This document shows, one piece after another, positions 1 through 8,402 of a stretch of DNA of 64,000 nucleotides. A program made the position numbers and the translations under genes. The stretch comes from Blautia glucerasea (GTDB taxonomy: Bacteria; Bacillota; Clostridia; Lachnospirales; Lachnospiraceae), in NCBI RefSeq assembly GCF_020537505.1, contig NZ_JAJBMO010000004.1:124001-188000 (forward strand), read 5' to 3'. Within the stretch, counting starts at the first letter, position 1, and the number at the start of each line of letters is the position of its first letter. The notes beneath the pieces are model-generated. The model was not told the origin of the DNA and ran no database searches. It worked only from the letters and a program-made list of their open reading frames with translations.

Positions 1-2035
1 CAGAGAAAATGGTTTTGATCAGAAACATGGATGCTGCAGTGCGGATGTTGTTTACTACGCGGCGGCCCTGGTTCACGATTTCCGGCATAGCGGCGAAATT
101 AGAATCCATAAGGACTACATTCGCAATATTCTTGGCCGCATCACTTCCCTCTGCCATAACCACGCTGCAATCTGCCTCTTTCAAAGCCAGAACATCATTT
201 ACACCGTCACCGGTCATGGCGACCGTATGCTTCTGCTTCTGAAGGGCAAGCACCATCTCTTTCTTCTGCTGCGGGGTTACACGTCCAAATACAGAGCACT
301 CTGCAACGGCCCGCTCCATATCCTCCGATGTGGTAATGGTGGTGGCATCAATATATTTATCTGCATTTTCCAGGCCTGCCTTTTTTGCAATGGCAGAAAC
401 TGTCACTGGATCATCTCCAGAGATCACCTTCAGATCTACTCCCTGGTCTTTGAAAAATGCTAGAGTCTCAGGTGCATTGTCCCGGATAATATCGGTAAGC
501 ATAAATAAGGCAACTGGTTTCAGGCCTTCTGGAAGTTCATTTTCCTGGTTCAGATTGGTGCTGTGAGCCAGTACCAGAACACGCAGGCCTTCTTTTCCAT
601 AAGCGGCACACTGCCTTATCAGGTCTTCATTTCCATCTGGGAAAAGGAACTGGGCTGCACCCATCAGGTAGGTTCCTTCTTCCTGAAAGGCTACTCCGCT
701 GTATTTACGGTCGGATGAAAACGGAATGCAATGATCTACCGGCATGTCTGTTCTTCTGGAAAAACGCTTGTGAAGGGCATCTGCGGTAGCGTTCTTGTCC
801 TTTAAAATGGACATCATATTTGCCATGACACGCTCGATCTCGCCCATGGTCATCTCAGGCTGAGCGCCGCTGATGGCTAAATCAGTATTGACATTGTCCT
901 GTGAATCTTGTGCTGACAGCTGTTCAGTAGTTCCCATAACAGCTCCCATCCGCAATTGTACCGCAACCGCGGATACTTCAGACTGCGCCTCTGCAGCTGC
1001 CATTTCTGGAACTCCCTGAGCTTGATTCCCTGTTCCATTTATTGAACTTTCGCTTGTATTCTCATTTTCTGTTTCCGGAGTCCTGATCTCCATACCCTCC
1101 ACATAGGGCTGTACCTGCTCCACACACATGGTTCCGGCTGTAATGGTTCCAGTCTTATCCAGACAGAGAGTATCTACTCTCGCCAGCGTCTCAATACAAT
1201 ACAGCTCCTGCACCAGAGTATTCTTACGGGTCAGCGCCAGCGCGCCGAGTGTCAGTGCCACACTGGTAAGCAGCACCAGTCCCTCAGGGATCATTCCCAG
1301 GACAGCAGCCACCATATTCACTACTGCATCCCGGATTCCGTTTCCCGCAATGTAATATTGCTTATAAAACAACAGCATTCCCATAGGAACTATGATCACA
1401 CTTATAGTCTTCAGAATCGCATTCAAGGAATTACGAAGTTCTGAGTTATGACGCTTAAATTCCTTCGCCTCACTGGTGATCTGGGAAGCGTAATTATCCT
1501 TGCCAACGTGGATCACCTGGCAGCAGGCCTCACCAGATGTGACAAAACTTCCGGAAAAAAGCTCGTCTCCTTCATTTTTCTGAAGGTTGTCGGATTCACC
1601 GGTCAGCAGGGATTCATTGACTTCAATGCTGCCCTCCAGCACCTTGGCATCTGCCGGCACCTGATCTCCTGTTTTCAGAAAAAGGATGTCATCCAGCACC
1701 AGTTTCTCCGTGGAAATGGTCCATTTTTTTCCCTCACGCAAGACCACAGCCTTGCTCTCCGTGAGGATGGCCAGCTTATCCAGGGTTTTTTTCGCCCGGA
1801 CCTCCTGGATGATTCCGATCACCGTGTTGATCACAATGATTCCCATAAACATGGAATTCTTATAGGAACCAACCAGCAATACCATAATCATAAGGGCCAG
1901 GTTCAGAAAGTTGAAAAATGTTAGCACATTCTCCCTTATGATCTGCTTATAGCTTCTTGTATTGGGGTTCTCATTGGCATTGATTTTTCCCTCTTCAATT
2001 CTTTGTTGTACCTGTTCGTTCGTCAGTCCTGTCAT
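1..2035 (-). CDS. CtpE-like cation-transporting P-type ATPase (partial, C-terminus off window)
   Basis: About 678 residues are visible and the rest lies beyond the left edge. The phosphorylation motif DKTGT has its Asp near residue 293. An actuator-domain TGES motif, the hinge motif TGDGVND (about residues 609-615) and two pairs of membrane segments (about 35-80 and 215-270) give a P-type ATPase that pumps a cation across the cell membrane. The stretch after the hinge (GSDAAKNIANVVLMDSNF) resembles the CtpE branch, for which calcium transport is known in mycobacteria; the ion here is inferred. Residues about 316-398, just after DKTGT, are a low-complexity Glu/Ser/Ala/Gln linker that is unusual for the family. 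The ATG at 2035 is preceded by GAAGGAAG at good spacing; an in-frame ATG at 2050 is the alternative. About 150-200 C-terminal residues with the last membrane helices are missing. Confidence 0.85.
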   Translation of the reverse strand, partial: MTGLTNEQVQQRIEEGKINANENPNTRSYKQIIRENVLTFFNFLNLALMIMVLLVGSYKNSMFMGIIVINTVIGIIQEVRAKKTLDKLAILTESKAVVLREGKKWTISTEKLVLDDILFLKTGDQVPADAKVLEGSIEVNESLLTGESDNLQKNEGDELFSGSFVTSGEACCQVIHVGKDNYASQITSEAKEFKRHNSELRNSLNAILKTISVIIVPMGMLLFYKQYYIAGNGIRDAVVNMVAAVLGMIPEGLVLLTSVALTLGALALTRKNTLVQELYCIETLARVDTLCLDKTGTITAGTMCVEQVQPYVEGMEIRTPETENENTSESSINGTGNQAQGVPEMAAAEAQSEVSAVAVQLRMGAVMGTTEQLSAQDSQDNVNTDLAISGAQPEMTMGEIERVMANMMSILKDKNATADALHKRFSRRTDMPVDHCIPFSSDRKYSGVAFQEEGTYLMGAAQFLFPDGNEDLIRQCAAYGKEGLRVLVLAHSTNLNQENELPEGLKPVALFMLTDIIRDNAPETLAFFKDQGVDLKVISGDDPVTVSAIAKKAGLENADKYIDATTITTSEDMERAVAECSVFGRVTPQQKKEMVLALQKQKHTVAMTGDGVNDVLALKEADCSVVMAEGSDAAKNIANVVLMDSNFAAMPEIVNQGRRVVNNIRTAASMFLIKTIFS

Positions 2036-2110
2036 CGTTACTTCCTTCATTCTTATGTTTTCTTTAAGGATGTTTCAGTTTTACTCTTTTTGCTTTCCCG
2101 TTATATGAAA

Positions 2111-2140
2111 ATCAGGGCAGATGATAACATCCGCCCTGAT
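2111..2140 (-). terminator. Hairpin terminator after nifU
   Basis: Two 13-base arms (2111-2123 and 2128-2140, starting ATCAGGGC) pair with one mismatch. On the minus strand a short run of T follows. It ends the nifS-nifU transcript. Nothing else is seen in 2141-2258. Confidence 0.6.
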
Positions 2141-2258
2141 GAATTCACTTTACGGTATGCCTCATCTTTATCACCTATTTATCTGTAACGAAATAAATCT
2201 GCTTAAGGATTCGGTTTCCTGTAAAAAATATTATTCTTTTGAATATAGATGACGAAAA

Positions 2259-2705
2259 TTAGTACTCTTCTTCCTCTGCCTCTTCACCCTCATGGATGTC
2301 AGACTTCGGTTTCTTCAGACCTTCGATCTCGATGTGATGCTTCTGTGCATAATCCCACAGTGCAGCATGTACAGCCTCTTCAGCAAGAAGAGAACAATGT
2401 ACTTTCACTGGCGGAAGTCCATCAAGAGCCTCCATAACAGCTTTGTTTGTAAGCTTCATAGCTTCCTCGATAGTCTTACCTTTTACCATCTCAGTAGCCA
2501 TACTGCTTGTTGCAACTGCAGCACCGCAGCCAAAGGTTTTGAATTTACAGTCTTTGATAATATGTGTCTCATCATCGATATCCAGGAAAATTCTCATAAT
2601 ATCGCCGCATTTGGCATTTCCTACTGTACCGACACCGCTTGCATTCTCTATTTCTCCAACATTACGTGGATGCTGGAAATGATCCATTACTTTCTCACTA
2701 TACAT
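2259..2705 (-). CDS. nifU: Iron-sulfur cluster scaffold protein NifU/IscU type
   Basis: This 148-residue protein has the IscU/NifU N-terminal fold on which Fe-S clusters are built before transfer to target proteins. The three conserved cluster ligands are visible: Cys33 (GNAKCGD), Cys60 (TFGCGAA) and Cys104 (VHCSLLAEEA). The C-terminus is a short acidic tail rich in Glu. It follows nifS, whose product supplies the sulfur, in the same orientation. The 185-bp gap between the two holds a dispersed repeat. GGAGG stands before the ATG. The short scaffold-only form is normal for Clostridia. Confidence 0.93.
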   Translation of the reverse strand: MYSEKVMDHFQHPRNVGEIENASGVGTVGNAKCGDIMRIFLDIDDETHIIKDCKFKTFGCGAAVATSSMATEMVKGKTIEEAMKLTNKAVMEALDGLPPVKVHCSLLAEEAVHAALWDYAQKHHIEIEGLKKPKSDIHEGEEAEEEEY

Positions 2706-2751
2706 CTTTTTTTCCTCCTGGCAAGTGTTTTAATCAAATTTTTTGTTTTTT

Positions 2752-2897
2752 TTACTATTCAGTAGGTACTATTCCGCGAGGTGTTTTTTGTGAACGTAGT
2801 TCACAGAAAACCCGAGAATCTCGGCGCGAAATCATGCAAAGCATGATTTCTGTGCATCGCGAAGCGTGTAACTGTGAAGGTACTGAACAGTTACTGT
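2752..2897. repeat. Dispersed palindromic repeat, long form (copy 1)
   Basis: The left end (TTACTATTCAGTAGG) and right end (TGAACAGTTA) match the ends of the copy at 8070-8148. The inner blocks TTCCGCGAG and GCGAAGCGTGT also match. Between them are two extra hairpins, one with arms GTGAAC/GTTCAC and one reading AAATCATGC/GCATGATTT. The right end overlaps the nifS stop codon. Confidence 0.65.
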
Positions 2898-4072
2898 TTT
2901 TTAATAAAATCTTCATATAATGGAGACATTGATCTCAGATATGCTACGATTTCTTTCAGCTTATCTACTACAAAGTCAGCATCTTCCATGGTAGTCTCCT
3001 CGCTTAAGGTCATACGCAGGGAACCATGTGCGATCTCATGAGGAAGTCCGATTGCCAGCAGTACATGAGACGGATCCAGGGAGCCTGATGTACAAGCGGA
3101 ACCGCTGGATGCACAAACACCATAGTTGTCAAGCATAAGCAACATGGACTCTCCTTCGATGAACTGGAAGCTTACATTTACGTTGTTTGGAAGACGTTTG
3201 GTACGGTCACCGTTTAATTTCACATATGGGATCTCAGCCAGGATTCTCTCGATAAAATGATCTCTCACCTGGATTTCTTTGGCAGTACGCTCTTCCATAG
3301 TGCGGATTGCACGCTCTGCTGCTACACCGTAGCCTACGATTCCTGGAACATTTTCTGTACCGGCACGACGCTTTCTCTCCTGAGCTCCACCGTGTACGAA
3401 GGAACGGATCTTAACGCCCTTGCGGATATAAAGGAAGCCAATTCCTTTCGGTCCGTTCAGCTTATGTCCGCTGGAGCTGAGCATATCGATTCCTAATTCC
3501 TCTACATTAATCGGCACCTGTCCAAAAGCCTGTACTGCATCTGTGTGGAAAAGGATGCCGTGCTCTTTGGCAATTGCACCGATTTCCTTGATCGGCTGGA
3601 TGGATCCGATCTCATTGTTTGCAAACATAACAGAAATCAGGATGGTCTCCGGTGTGATGGCTTTCTCAAGCTCGTCAAGCTTCACAATACCATTCTCATC
3701 TACATCCAGGTAGGTGATCTTTGCTCCGCGCTCTTTCTCCAGATATTCACAGGTGTGAAGGATCGCATGATGCTCGATCCTGGTGGTGATGATGTGGTTT
3801 CCTTTGGATTTATATGCTTCAAAAGTGGCTTTCAGTGCCCAGTTATCAGCCTCTGAGCCGCCAGCTGTGAAATAGATTTCTTCTTTCCTGGCACCAAGTG
3901 CATCTGCAATCTGGCCTCTAGCCTTGCTGACGCCCTCTTTGCTCTTGGATGCGAAATCGTAAATGCTGGATGGATTTCCATACATTTCGCTAAAATAAGG
4001 AAGCATTGCTTCTACTACTTCCGGAGCGGTTTTGGTGGTTGCCGCATTATCCAGATATATCATTTTTCCCAT
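2891..4072 (-). CDS. nifS: Cysteine desulfurase, NifS/IscS family
   Basis: This PLP enzyme removes sulfur from cysteine and passes it to the NifU scaffold. It has 393 residues. The N-terminus MIYLDNAATT is typical. Lys204 in SSGHKLNGPKG binds PLP, and Cys327 in SSGSACTSGS carries the persulfide. The start at 4072 has AGGAGG at ideal spacing and gives the usual family N-terminus. An in-frame ATG at 4138 also has AAGGAG and would add 22 unrelated residues. The promoter is at 4193-4221. The stop codon TAA is the first three bases of a dispersed repeat (minus-strand reading TAACTGTTCA), so the repeat may have set the C-terminus. Confidence 0.95.
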   Translation of the reverse strand: MGKMIYLDNAATTKTAPEVVEAMLPYFSEMYGNPSSIYDFASKSKEGVSKARGQIADALGARKEEIYFTAGGSEADNWALKATFEAYKSKGNHIITTRIEHHAILHTCEYLEKERGAKITYLDVDENGIVKLDELEKAITPETILISVMFANNEIGSIQPIKEIGAIAKEHGILFHTDAVQAFGQVPINVEELGIDMLSSSGHKLNGPKGIGFLYIRKGVKIRSFVHGGAQERKRRAGTENVPGIVGYGVAAERAIRTMEERTAKEIQVRDHFIERILAEIPYVKLNGDRTKRLPNNVNVSFQFIEGESMLLMLDNYGVCASSGSACTSGSLDPSHVLLAIGLPHEIAHGSLRMTLSEETTMEDADFVVDKLKEIVAYLRSMSPLYEDFIKKQ

Positions 4073-4192
4073 TTTTCTTCCTCCTGGTTTATTGGTATCA
4101 ATTCGATATGAAAGACTCCCGGGAAAGGGTTGTTTCATCTATCTCCTTAGGTACTTTTCTATTTCCTAGTAAATCGCTTGGATTTCTATCCC

Positions 4193-4221
4193 ACTTTACC
4201 AGATAATAACAGTTCTGTCAA
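4193..4221 (-). promoter_or_regulatory. Sigma-A promoter of nifS-nifU
   Basis: On the minus strand TTGACA (4216-4221) and TAAAGT (4193-4198) are 17 bp apart, about 130 bp before the nifS start. I could not identify an IscR-type site with confidence. Confidence 0.75.
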
Positions 4222-4258
4222 GGCACATTTACAGCATAAACTAACTAAAAAGACGGAG

Positions 4259-4299
4259 TGGTTATGGTTCTGTATGACGGCTGCTTCAAGCCATAACCA
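4259..4299 (+). other. Hairpin just before the SpoVB-like gene
   Basis: TGGTTATGG (4259-4267) pairs perfectly with CCATAACCA (4291-4299). It ends about 10 bases before the ribosome binding site of the next gene. It could influence translation or bind a regulator; neither is shown. Confidence 0.4.
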
Positions 4300-4314
4300 G
4301 ACAGGCGGATTCTT

Positions 4315-5658
4315 ATGTCTGACAGACTTTTTATCAAAGGAACCCTGATTCTCACTCTTACGGGGCTAGCCAGCCGCCTTATGGGTTTCTTCTATAGAAT
4401 ATTCTTATCTCATACCATTGGTGCACAGGGCGTAGGGATTTATCAGCTTACCCTTCCGGTTCACGGAATTGTACTGGCTGCCTGCTGTATGGGGATTCAG
4501 GCAGCTATTTCCAGGCTGTGCGCCTCTTTTACTGCCCTTGGAAAAGAAAAAGAGTCCAGGGACACACTACTTCTTGGAACCTTTCTTTCGGTGGCATTCT
4601 GCGGGCTTTTGTCTTTCCTTGTGTATTGGAATGCTGATTTTGTGGCTTCCTTCTTGTTAAAAGAGCCGCGTACAGAGATCCTGCTCCGCATTCTTTCCAT
4701 TAGCTTTCCCCTTTCTGCTTTGCATTCATGCATAAACAGCTTTTATTATGCCCGGAAAAAGGCCGGGATTCCGGCTTTTATCCAGCTTTTTGAACAGTGT
4801 TCCCGGATTGGCAGTACTTATATGATCTATCAGATCCTGATTTCACAGGAAAAGGAAATCACACCTGTAATGGCTGCCGGTGGTGCCCTTTTCAGTGAGG
4901 TTGTGGCAGCTGCAGCATGTCTTTTAGCGCTGGGAATTGATTTCTCCAGGGAAAAAAATATAAAACCATCTTCTCCTGAAAATACTCATCATAATACTAC
5001 TTCCGTGAATTCTCTTACAAAAGAGATTGCCCAGATCGCAGTTCCCCACTCGGTAAACCGGCTGCTGCTTACTTTGCTTTCCGGAATCGAGATGGTCCTC
5101 ATTCCCCAAAGACTGCTTCTGGCCGGAATGAATCATGCTGATTCCCTGTCTGTGTACGGAGTTTTTACCGGAATGTCGCTGCCACTGATCCTTTTTCCGG
5201 CAACAGTCACAAACTCTGCTTCCGTTATGCTGATGCCCTCTGTGGCCGGCTTGCAGGCACTTGGACATGAAAAAAGGATCCGTCATGTGATCCGCCGCAC
5301 CTGCGAAACCTGCTTTTTATTTGGAGCCTTCTGTACCTTCTTTTTCTTTCTTTTTGGAAAAACTTTTGGAATTTTTCTTTTTCACAGTGAGACTGCGGGA
5401 ATCTACATAAGAACACTGGCTTTTATCTGTCCTTTTCTTTATACAAATACAGCACTGGAAAGTATTTTAAATGGGCTTGGGCGCCCGGATGCCTGCCTTT
5501 TTCATAATATCGCAGGTGTATGCATCCGGATTGGATTTGTATTCTTTTCCATTCCTTTGCTTGGACTCCGGGGATATTTCTATGGAATGCTCCTTTCCCA
5601 GCTGATTCTTACTTTACTTCATTTCATTTACCTAAATAGGATGGAATTATCCGAGTAA
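4315..5658 (+). CDS. Polysaccharide biosynthesis/flippase-type membrane protein, SpoVB-like
   Basis: The 447-residue protein is almost wholly hydrophobic, with about 12-14 membrane helices, and begins with the family pattern LTGLASRLMGFFYRIFLS. This is the MOP/MATE-type superfamily that includes SpoVB and MurJ, which flip lipid-linked precursors across the membrane. In sporulating Firmicutes SpoVB-type proteins serve spore cortex synthesis. The best guess is a SpoVB-like flippase; a capsule or teichoic acid role is possible. The ATG at 4315 follows AGGCGGA. It diverges from nifS and stands alone before the DAHP synthase gene. Confidence 0.8.
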   Translation: MSDRLFIKGTLILTLTGLASRLMGFFYRIFLSHTIGAQGVGIYQLTLPVHGIVLAACCMGIQAAISRLCASFTALGKEKESRDTLLLGTFLSVAFCGLLSFLVYWNADFVASFLLKEPRTEILLRILSISFPLSALHSCINSFYYARKKAGIPAFIQLFEQCSRIGSTYMIYQILISQEKEITPVMAAGGALFSEVVAAAACLLALGIDFSREKNIKPSSPENTHHNTTSVNSLTKEIAQIAVPHSVNRLLLTLLSGIEMVLIPQRLLLAGMNHADSLSVYGVFTGMSLPLILFPATVTNSASVMLMPSVAGLQALGHEKRIRHVIRRTCETCFLFGAFCTFFFFLFGKTFGIFLFHSETAGIYIRTLAFICPFLYTNTALESILNGLGRPDACLFHNIAGVCIRIGFVFFSIPLLGLRGYFYGMLLSQLILTLLHFIYLNRMELSE

Positions 5659-5677
5659 TTTTCACGAAATTTGCCTA

Positions 5678-5706
5678 TCGACATTTTTTCCCTCATAGTC
5701 TATAAT
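5678..5706 (+). promoter_or_regulatory. Promoter of the DAHP synthase gene
   Basis: TCGACA (5678-5683) and TATAAT (5701-5706) are 17 bp apart. The start codon is 44 bp further on. Confidence 0.8.
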
Positions 5707-5749
5707 ATTGAATTGAAAGCAAATTTTGCCGATAAAAGGAGAAAATACC

Positions 5750-6781
5750 ATGGGATTTGAATTCATCAAAAAGCTTCCAACCCCCGACGAGATCCGCAAC
5801 CAATATCCCATTGATGCAAAGATCAAGGCACTGAAAGAGAAACGTGATCAGGAGATCCGTGATGTATTCACTGGAAAATCCGATAAATTTCTTGCAATCA
5901 TTGGTCCCTGCTCTGCAGATAATGAAGATGCTGTATGCGACTATCTGCTGAGACTTCGCAAAGTTCAGGACAAGATCGCGGATAAGGTTTTAATCATTCC
6001 TCGCGTTTATACAAATAAACCGCGTACTACAGGTGAAGGTTATAAAGGAATGGTTCACCAGCCGGACCCGGAGAAAAAGCCCAACATGCTTGCCGGCCTT
6101 GTAGCAATCCGTAAAATGCACATTCGTGCAATCGAGGAGAGTGAATTTACCTGTGCAGATGAGATGCTTTATCCAGAGAACTGGCGCTACCTTTCCGATC
6201 TTCTTTCCTATGTTGCTGTAGGGGCACGTTCTGTTGAGGATCAGCAGCACCGCCTGACTGTCAGCGGTATGGACGTTCCGGCTGGAATGAAGAACCCAAC
6301 AAGCGGTGACTTCAGCGTTATGCTGAACTCTGTTGTTGCAGCCCAGGGAAGCCACACCTTTATTTACAGAGGATGGGAAGTTGAAACTACTGGAAATGAG
6401 TTAACACATACTATTCTTCGTGGAGCTGTAAACAAACATGGAGAGGCAATTCCGAACTACCATTACGAAGATCTTCGTCTTCTTTTCGAGAAATATTCCG
6501 CTAAGAACCTGAAGAACATGGCTACCATCGTAGATACCAACCATTCCAACTCCAATAAGCAGTACGAGCAGCAGATCCGTATTGCCAAGGAAGTTCTTCA
6601 CAGCCGTCAGGTTGATTCTGATGTACGAGGACTGGTAAAGGGTCTTATGATCGAGAGCTATATCGAGCCAGGCAACCAGAAGATCGGACCAAACCATGTA
6701 TATGGCAAATCCATTACAGATGCCTGCCTTGGATGGAAAGAGTCTGAGGAACTGCTGTATACAATTGCTGAAATGTGCTAA
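5750..6781 (+). CDS. aroF: 3-deoxy-7-phosphoheptulonate (DAHP) synthase, class I AroFGH type
   Basis: The enzyme joins phosphoenolpyruvate and erythrose 4-phosphate in the first step of the shikimate pathway for aromatic amino acids. It has 343 residues, the usual length of the AroF/G/H type. Recognisable blocks are IIGPCSADN, PRVYTNKPRTT, the substrate-binding GARSVEDQQHR, and DTNHSNSNKQ near the end. The ATG at 5750 has AGGAG at proper spacing and a strong promoter in front. It is transcribed alone and is followed by a structured 3' region and a terminator. Which amino acid inhibits it cannot be read from the sequence. Confidence 0.95.
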   Translation: MGFEFIKKLPTPDEIRNQYPIDAKIKALKEKRDQEIRDVFTGKSDKFLAIIGPCSADNEDAVCDYLLRLRKVQDKIADKVLIIPRVYTNKPRTTGEGYKGMVHQPDPEKKPNMLAGLVAIRKMHIRAIEESEFTCADEMLYPENWRYLSDLLSYVAVGARSVEDQQHRLTVSGMDVPAGMKNPTSGDFSVMLNSVVAAQGSHTFIYRGWEVETTGNELTHTILRGAVNKHGEAIPNYHYEDLRLLFEKYSAKNLKNMATIVDTNHSNSNKQYEQQIRIAKEVLHSRQVDSDVRGLVKGLMIESYIEPGNQKIGPNHVYGKSITDACLGWKESEELLYTIAEMC

Positions 6782-6821
6782 TTATAAAATGCTCTGAATT
6801 TCCCGTTTTCAGGAAACGAGC

Positions 6822-6900
6822 CAAAACCATTCTGCAGGTTTTGCCTGTTATCGCGGCAGACGCTATGCCCCCGTGCAAGCACGGACTTTGGCTCGTTACC
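6822..6900. other. Large structured region after the DAHP synthase gene
   Basis: AACGAGCCAAA (6825-6835) pairs perfectly with TTTGGCTCGTT (6887-6897) and encloses about 50 bases. The inside holds at least one further hairpin, CCGTGC-AA-GCACGG. It lies before the terminator, so it would be in the 3' untranslated region or belong to a small RNA. I do not recognise it. Confidence 0.45.
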
Positions 6901-6911
6901 CGTGTAAATAA

Positions 6912-6950
6912 AAATCTCCTACGTTCTTTACGAATGTGGGAGATTTTTTT
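6912..6950 (+). terminator. Rho-independent terminator of aroF
   Basis: A 15-bp stem (arms starting AAATCTCC and ending GGAGATTT, with two G-T pairs), a five-base loop and a T run. Confidence 0.85.
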
Positions 6951-7105
6951 ATCTGGAAATATTCACCCGAAAATCCTGTTTGCAGGATTCTCCACCTGCG
7001 GCGGTTTCCCAGGCAGCATCTGCCTTTCTGCTGCTTCCGTATCCTGCCCGGCAGGGCTATTCTATGTAATAAGGAATTCCAACGAAATTTCCTATTACAC
7101 AAAAT

Positions 7106-7137
7106 ACTGCCCACAGATTTCTAATTTCATGGGCAGT
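7106..7137 (-). terminator. Probable terminator of xerD
   Basis: ACTGCCCA pairs with TGGGCAGT around a 16-base loop. The minus strand then reads TATTTTG. It lies 19 bases after the xerD stop. The T run is short. The stretch 6951-7105 holds only a short AT-rich hairpin near 7060-7090. Confidence 0.5.
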
Positions 7138-7155
7138 TATCATCTTATTCTCTTC

Positions 7156-8037
7156 TCAATGTCTCGGATGTGCCTTCATATACACATCTCTCATCCGGTT
7201 AATATTCATGCTTAAATACACCTGGGTAGTAGAAATATCAGAATGTCCCAGCATCTCCTGAACGCTTCGGATGTCCGCTCCATTCTGCAGCATATGGACT
7301 GCAAAGGAATGTCTTAAGGTATGAGGCGTAATATCTCTGTGAATTCCGGCATCCTGCGCATACCCTTTCAGCATTTTCCAGAATCCCTGGCGGCTCATGG
7401 CCTTGCCGGAGCAATTGGTGAACAAGGCAGGCTCTGTATCGTCTTTCACGAATACCTTACGCCCTTCTTCCAGATAAAGCTTCAATGCCTCTTTACTTAC
7501 ATTTCCGATTGGAATAATACGCTCTTTGTTCTCCTGACATACCACATAGCCAAGCTGCAGATTCACATCTGTAGTCTCAAGATGGATCAGTTCACTTACC
7601 CGCATACCAGTCGCATACAAAAGTTCTAACATGGCTTTATCCCGGATTCCCTTAGGGGTAGTCAGATCTGGCTGCTTCAGAAGGTCATCCACCTCCTGAA
7701 TGCTGAGGATCTCAGGAAGCTTCTTCTCAACCCTGGGTGATTTCAGATTGTCTGCAGGGTTCTCCTGGATCTTCCGCAACGCAAACATATGCTGAAAAAA
7801 AGCACGAATGGAAGCAACACTTCTGGAAATCGTAGATGACGCGAAGTTCTCTTTTTCCATATAATCCATATATCCCAGAAGATCAAATTCACGGACATCT
7901 GCCGCTGCAGTGATCCCCTTTGTTTCCAGATATGCAGACATTTTATTCAGATCACGCTGGTAGGAAACCTCTGTATTCTGGGATGTTTTCTTCGTATTAT
8001 GTAAGTATTCTATAAACTCGCGTATTTCCAGTTCCAT
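7156..8037 (-). CDS. xerD: Tyrosine recombinase XerD
   Basis: The 293-residue enzyme is a site-specific recombinase that, with XerC, resolves chromosome dimers at dif during division. The N-terminal SAM-like DNA-binding domain (about residues 1-90) is followed by the catalytic domain with Arg in GMRVSEL, His239 and Arg242 in HTLRHS, His265 in GHS and the nucleophile Tyr274 in TQVYLS. Length and motifs match XerD rather than an integrase of a mobile element, and no other mobile genes are near. The gene has its own promoter (8259-8287) and a leader of about 215 nt that carries a dispersed repeat. Confidence 0.92.
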   Translation of the reverse strand: MELEIREFIEYLHNTKKTSQNTEVSYQRDLNKMSAYLETKGITAAADVREFDLLGYMDYMEKENFASSTISRSVASIRAFFQHMFALRKIQENPADNLKSPRVEKKLPEILSIQEVDDLLKQPDLTTPKGIRDKAMLELLYATGMRVSELIHLETTDVNLQLGYVVCQENKERIIPIGNVSKEALKLYLEEGRKVFVKDDTEPALFTNCSGKAMSRQGFWKMLKGYAQDAGIHRDITPHTLRHSFAVHMLQNGADIRSVQEMLGHSDISTTQVYLSMNINRMRDVYMKAHPRH

Positions 8038-8069
8038 ATTGTTTACTTCCTGTCTCTCTAGTTGTGGAG

Positions 8070-8148
8070 TTACTGTTCACGACCATCACAGCAACACGCT
8101 TCGTGATACCCAAAAACATCTCGCGGAACATTACCAGTGAACAGTAAC
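8070..8148. repeat. Dispersed palindromic repeat, long form (copy 2)
   Basis: Perfect terminal inverted repeats TTACTGTTCAC (8070-8080) and GTGAACAGTAA (8138-8148) flank 57 bp. On the minus strand the inner part contains TTCCGCGAG and ACGAAGCGTGT, shared with the copy at 2752-2897. It sits in the leader of xerD. Confidence 0.75.
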
Positions 8149-8258
8149 GTTATAGATTTCAATTCATGGGGCCCTGTACATTCGAATCTTGCGTTTTACT
8201 CCATATGTTGTAAGGACGGGCTATCTCCCCACAATAACCATTTTTAAAATGTACCTGT

Positions 8259-8287
8259 ATTATACTTTGTAATTAACATAAAATCAA
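8259..8287 (-). promoter_or_regulatory. Promoter of xerD
   Basis: TTGATT (8282-8287) and a perfect TATAAT (8259-8264) are 17 bp apart on the minus strand. No gene is seen in 8038-8402 apart from this and the repeat at 8070-8148. Confidence 0.65.
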
Positions 8288-8402
8288 ACCTTTTTTTCCT
8301 TTTGAAATCGTATAAAAGCAGGGCTTTTTCATTATTTTTACAAAATAAAGCAGATTTTATGGTAACCATCACTATATCTTGTGACTTTTCTGTTGTTTTC
8401 CT

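Noticed and set aside
7156..8037. xerD as integrase of a mobile island
   Set aside because: Length and motifs are those of a housekeeping XerD and there are no mobile genes near it.
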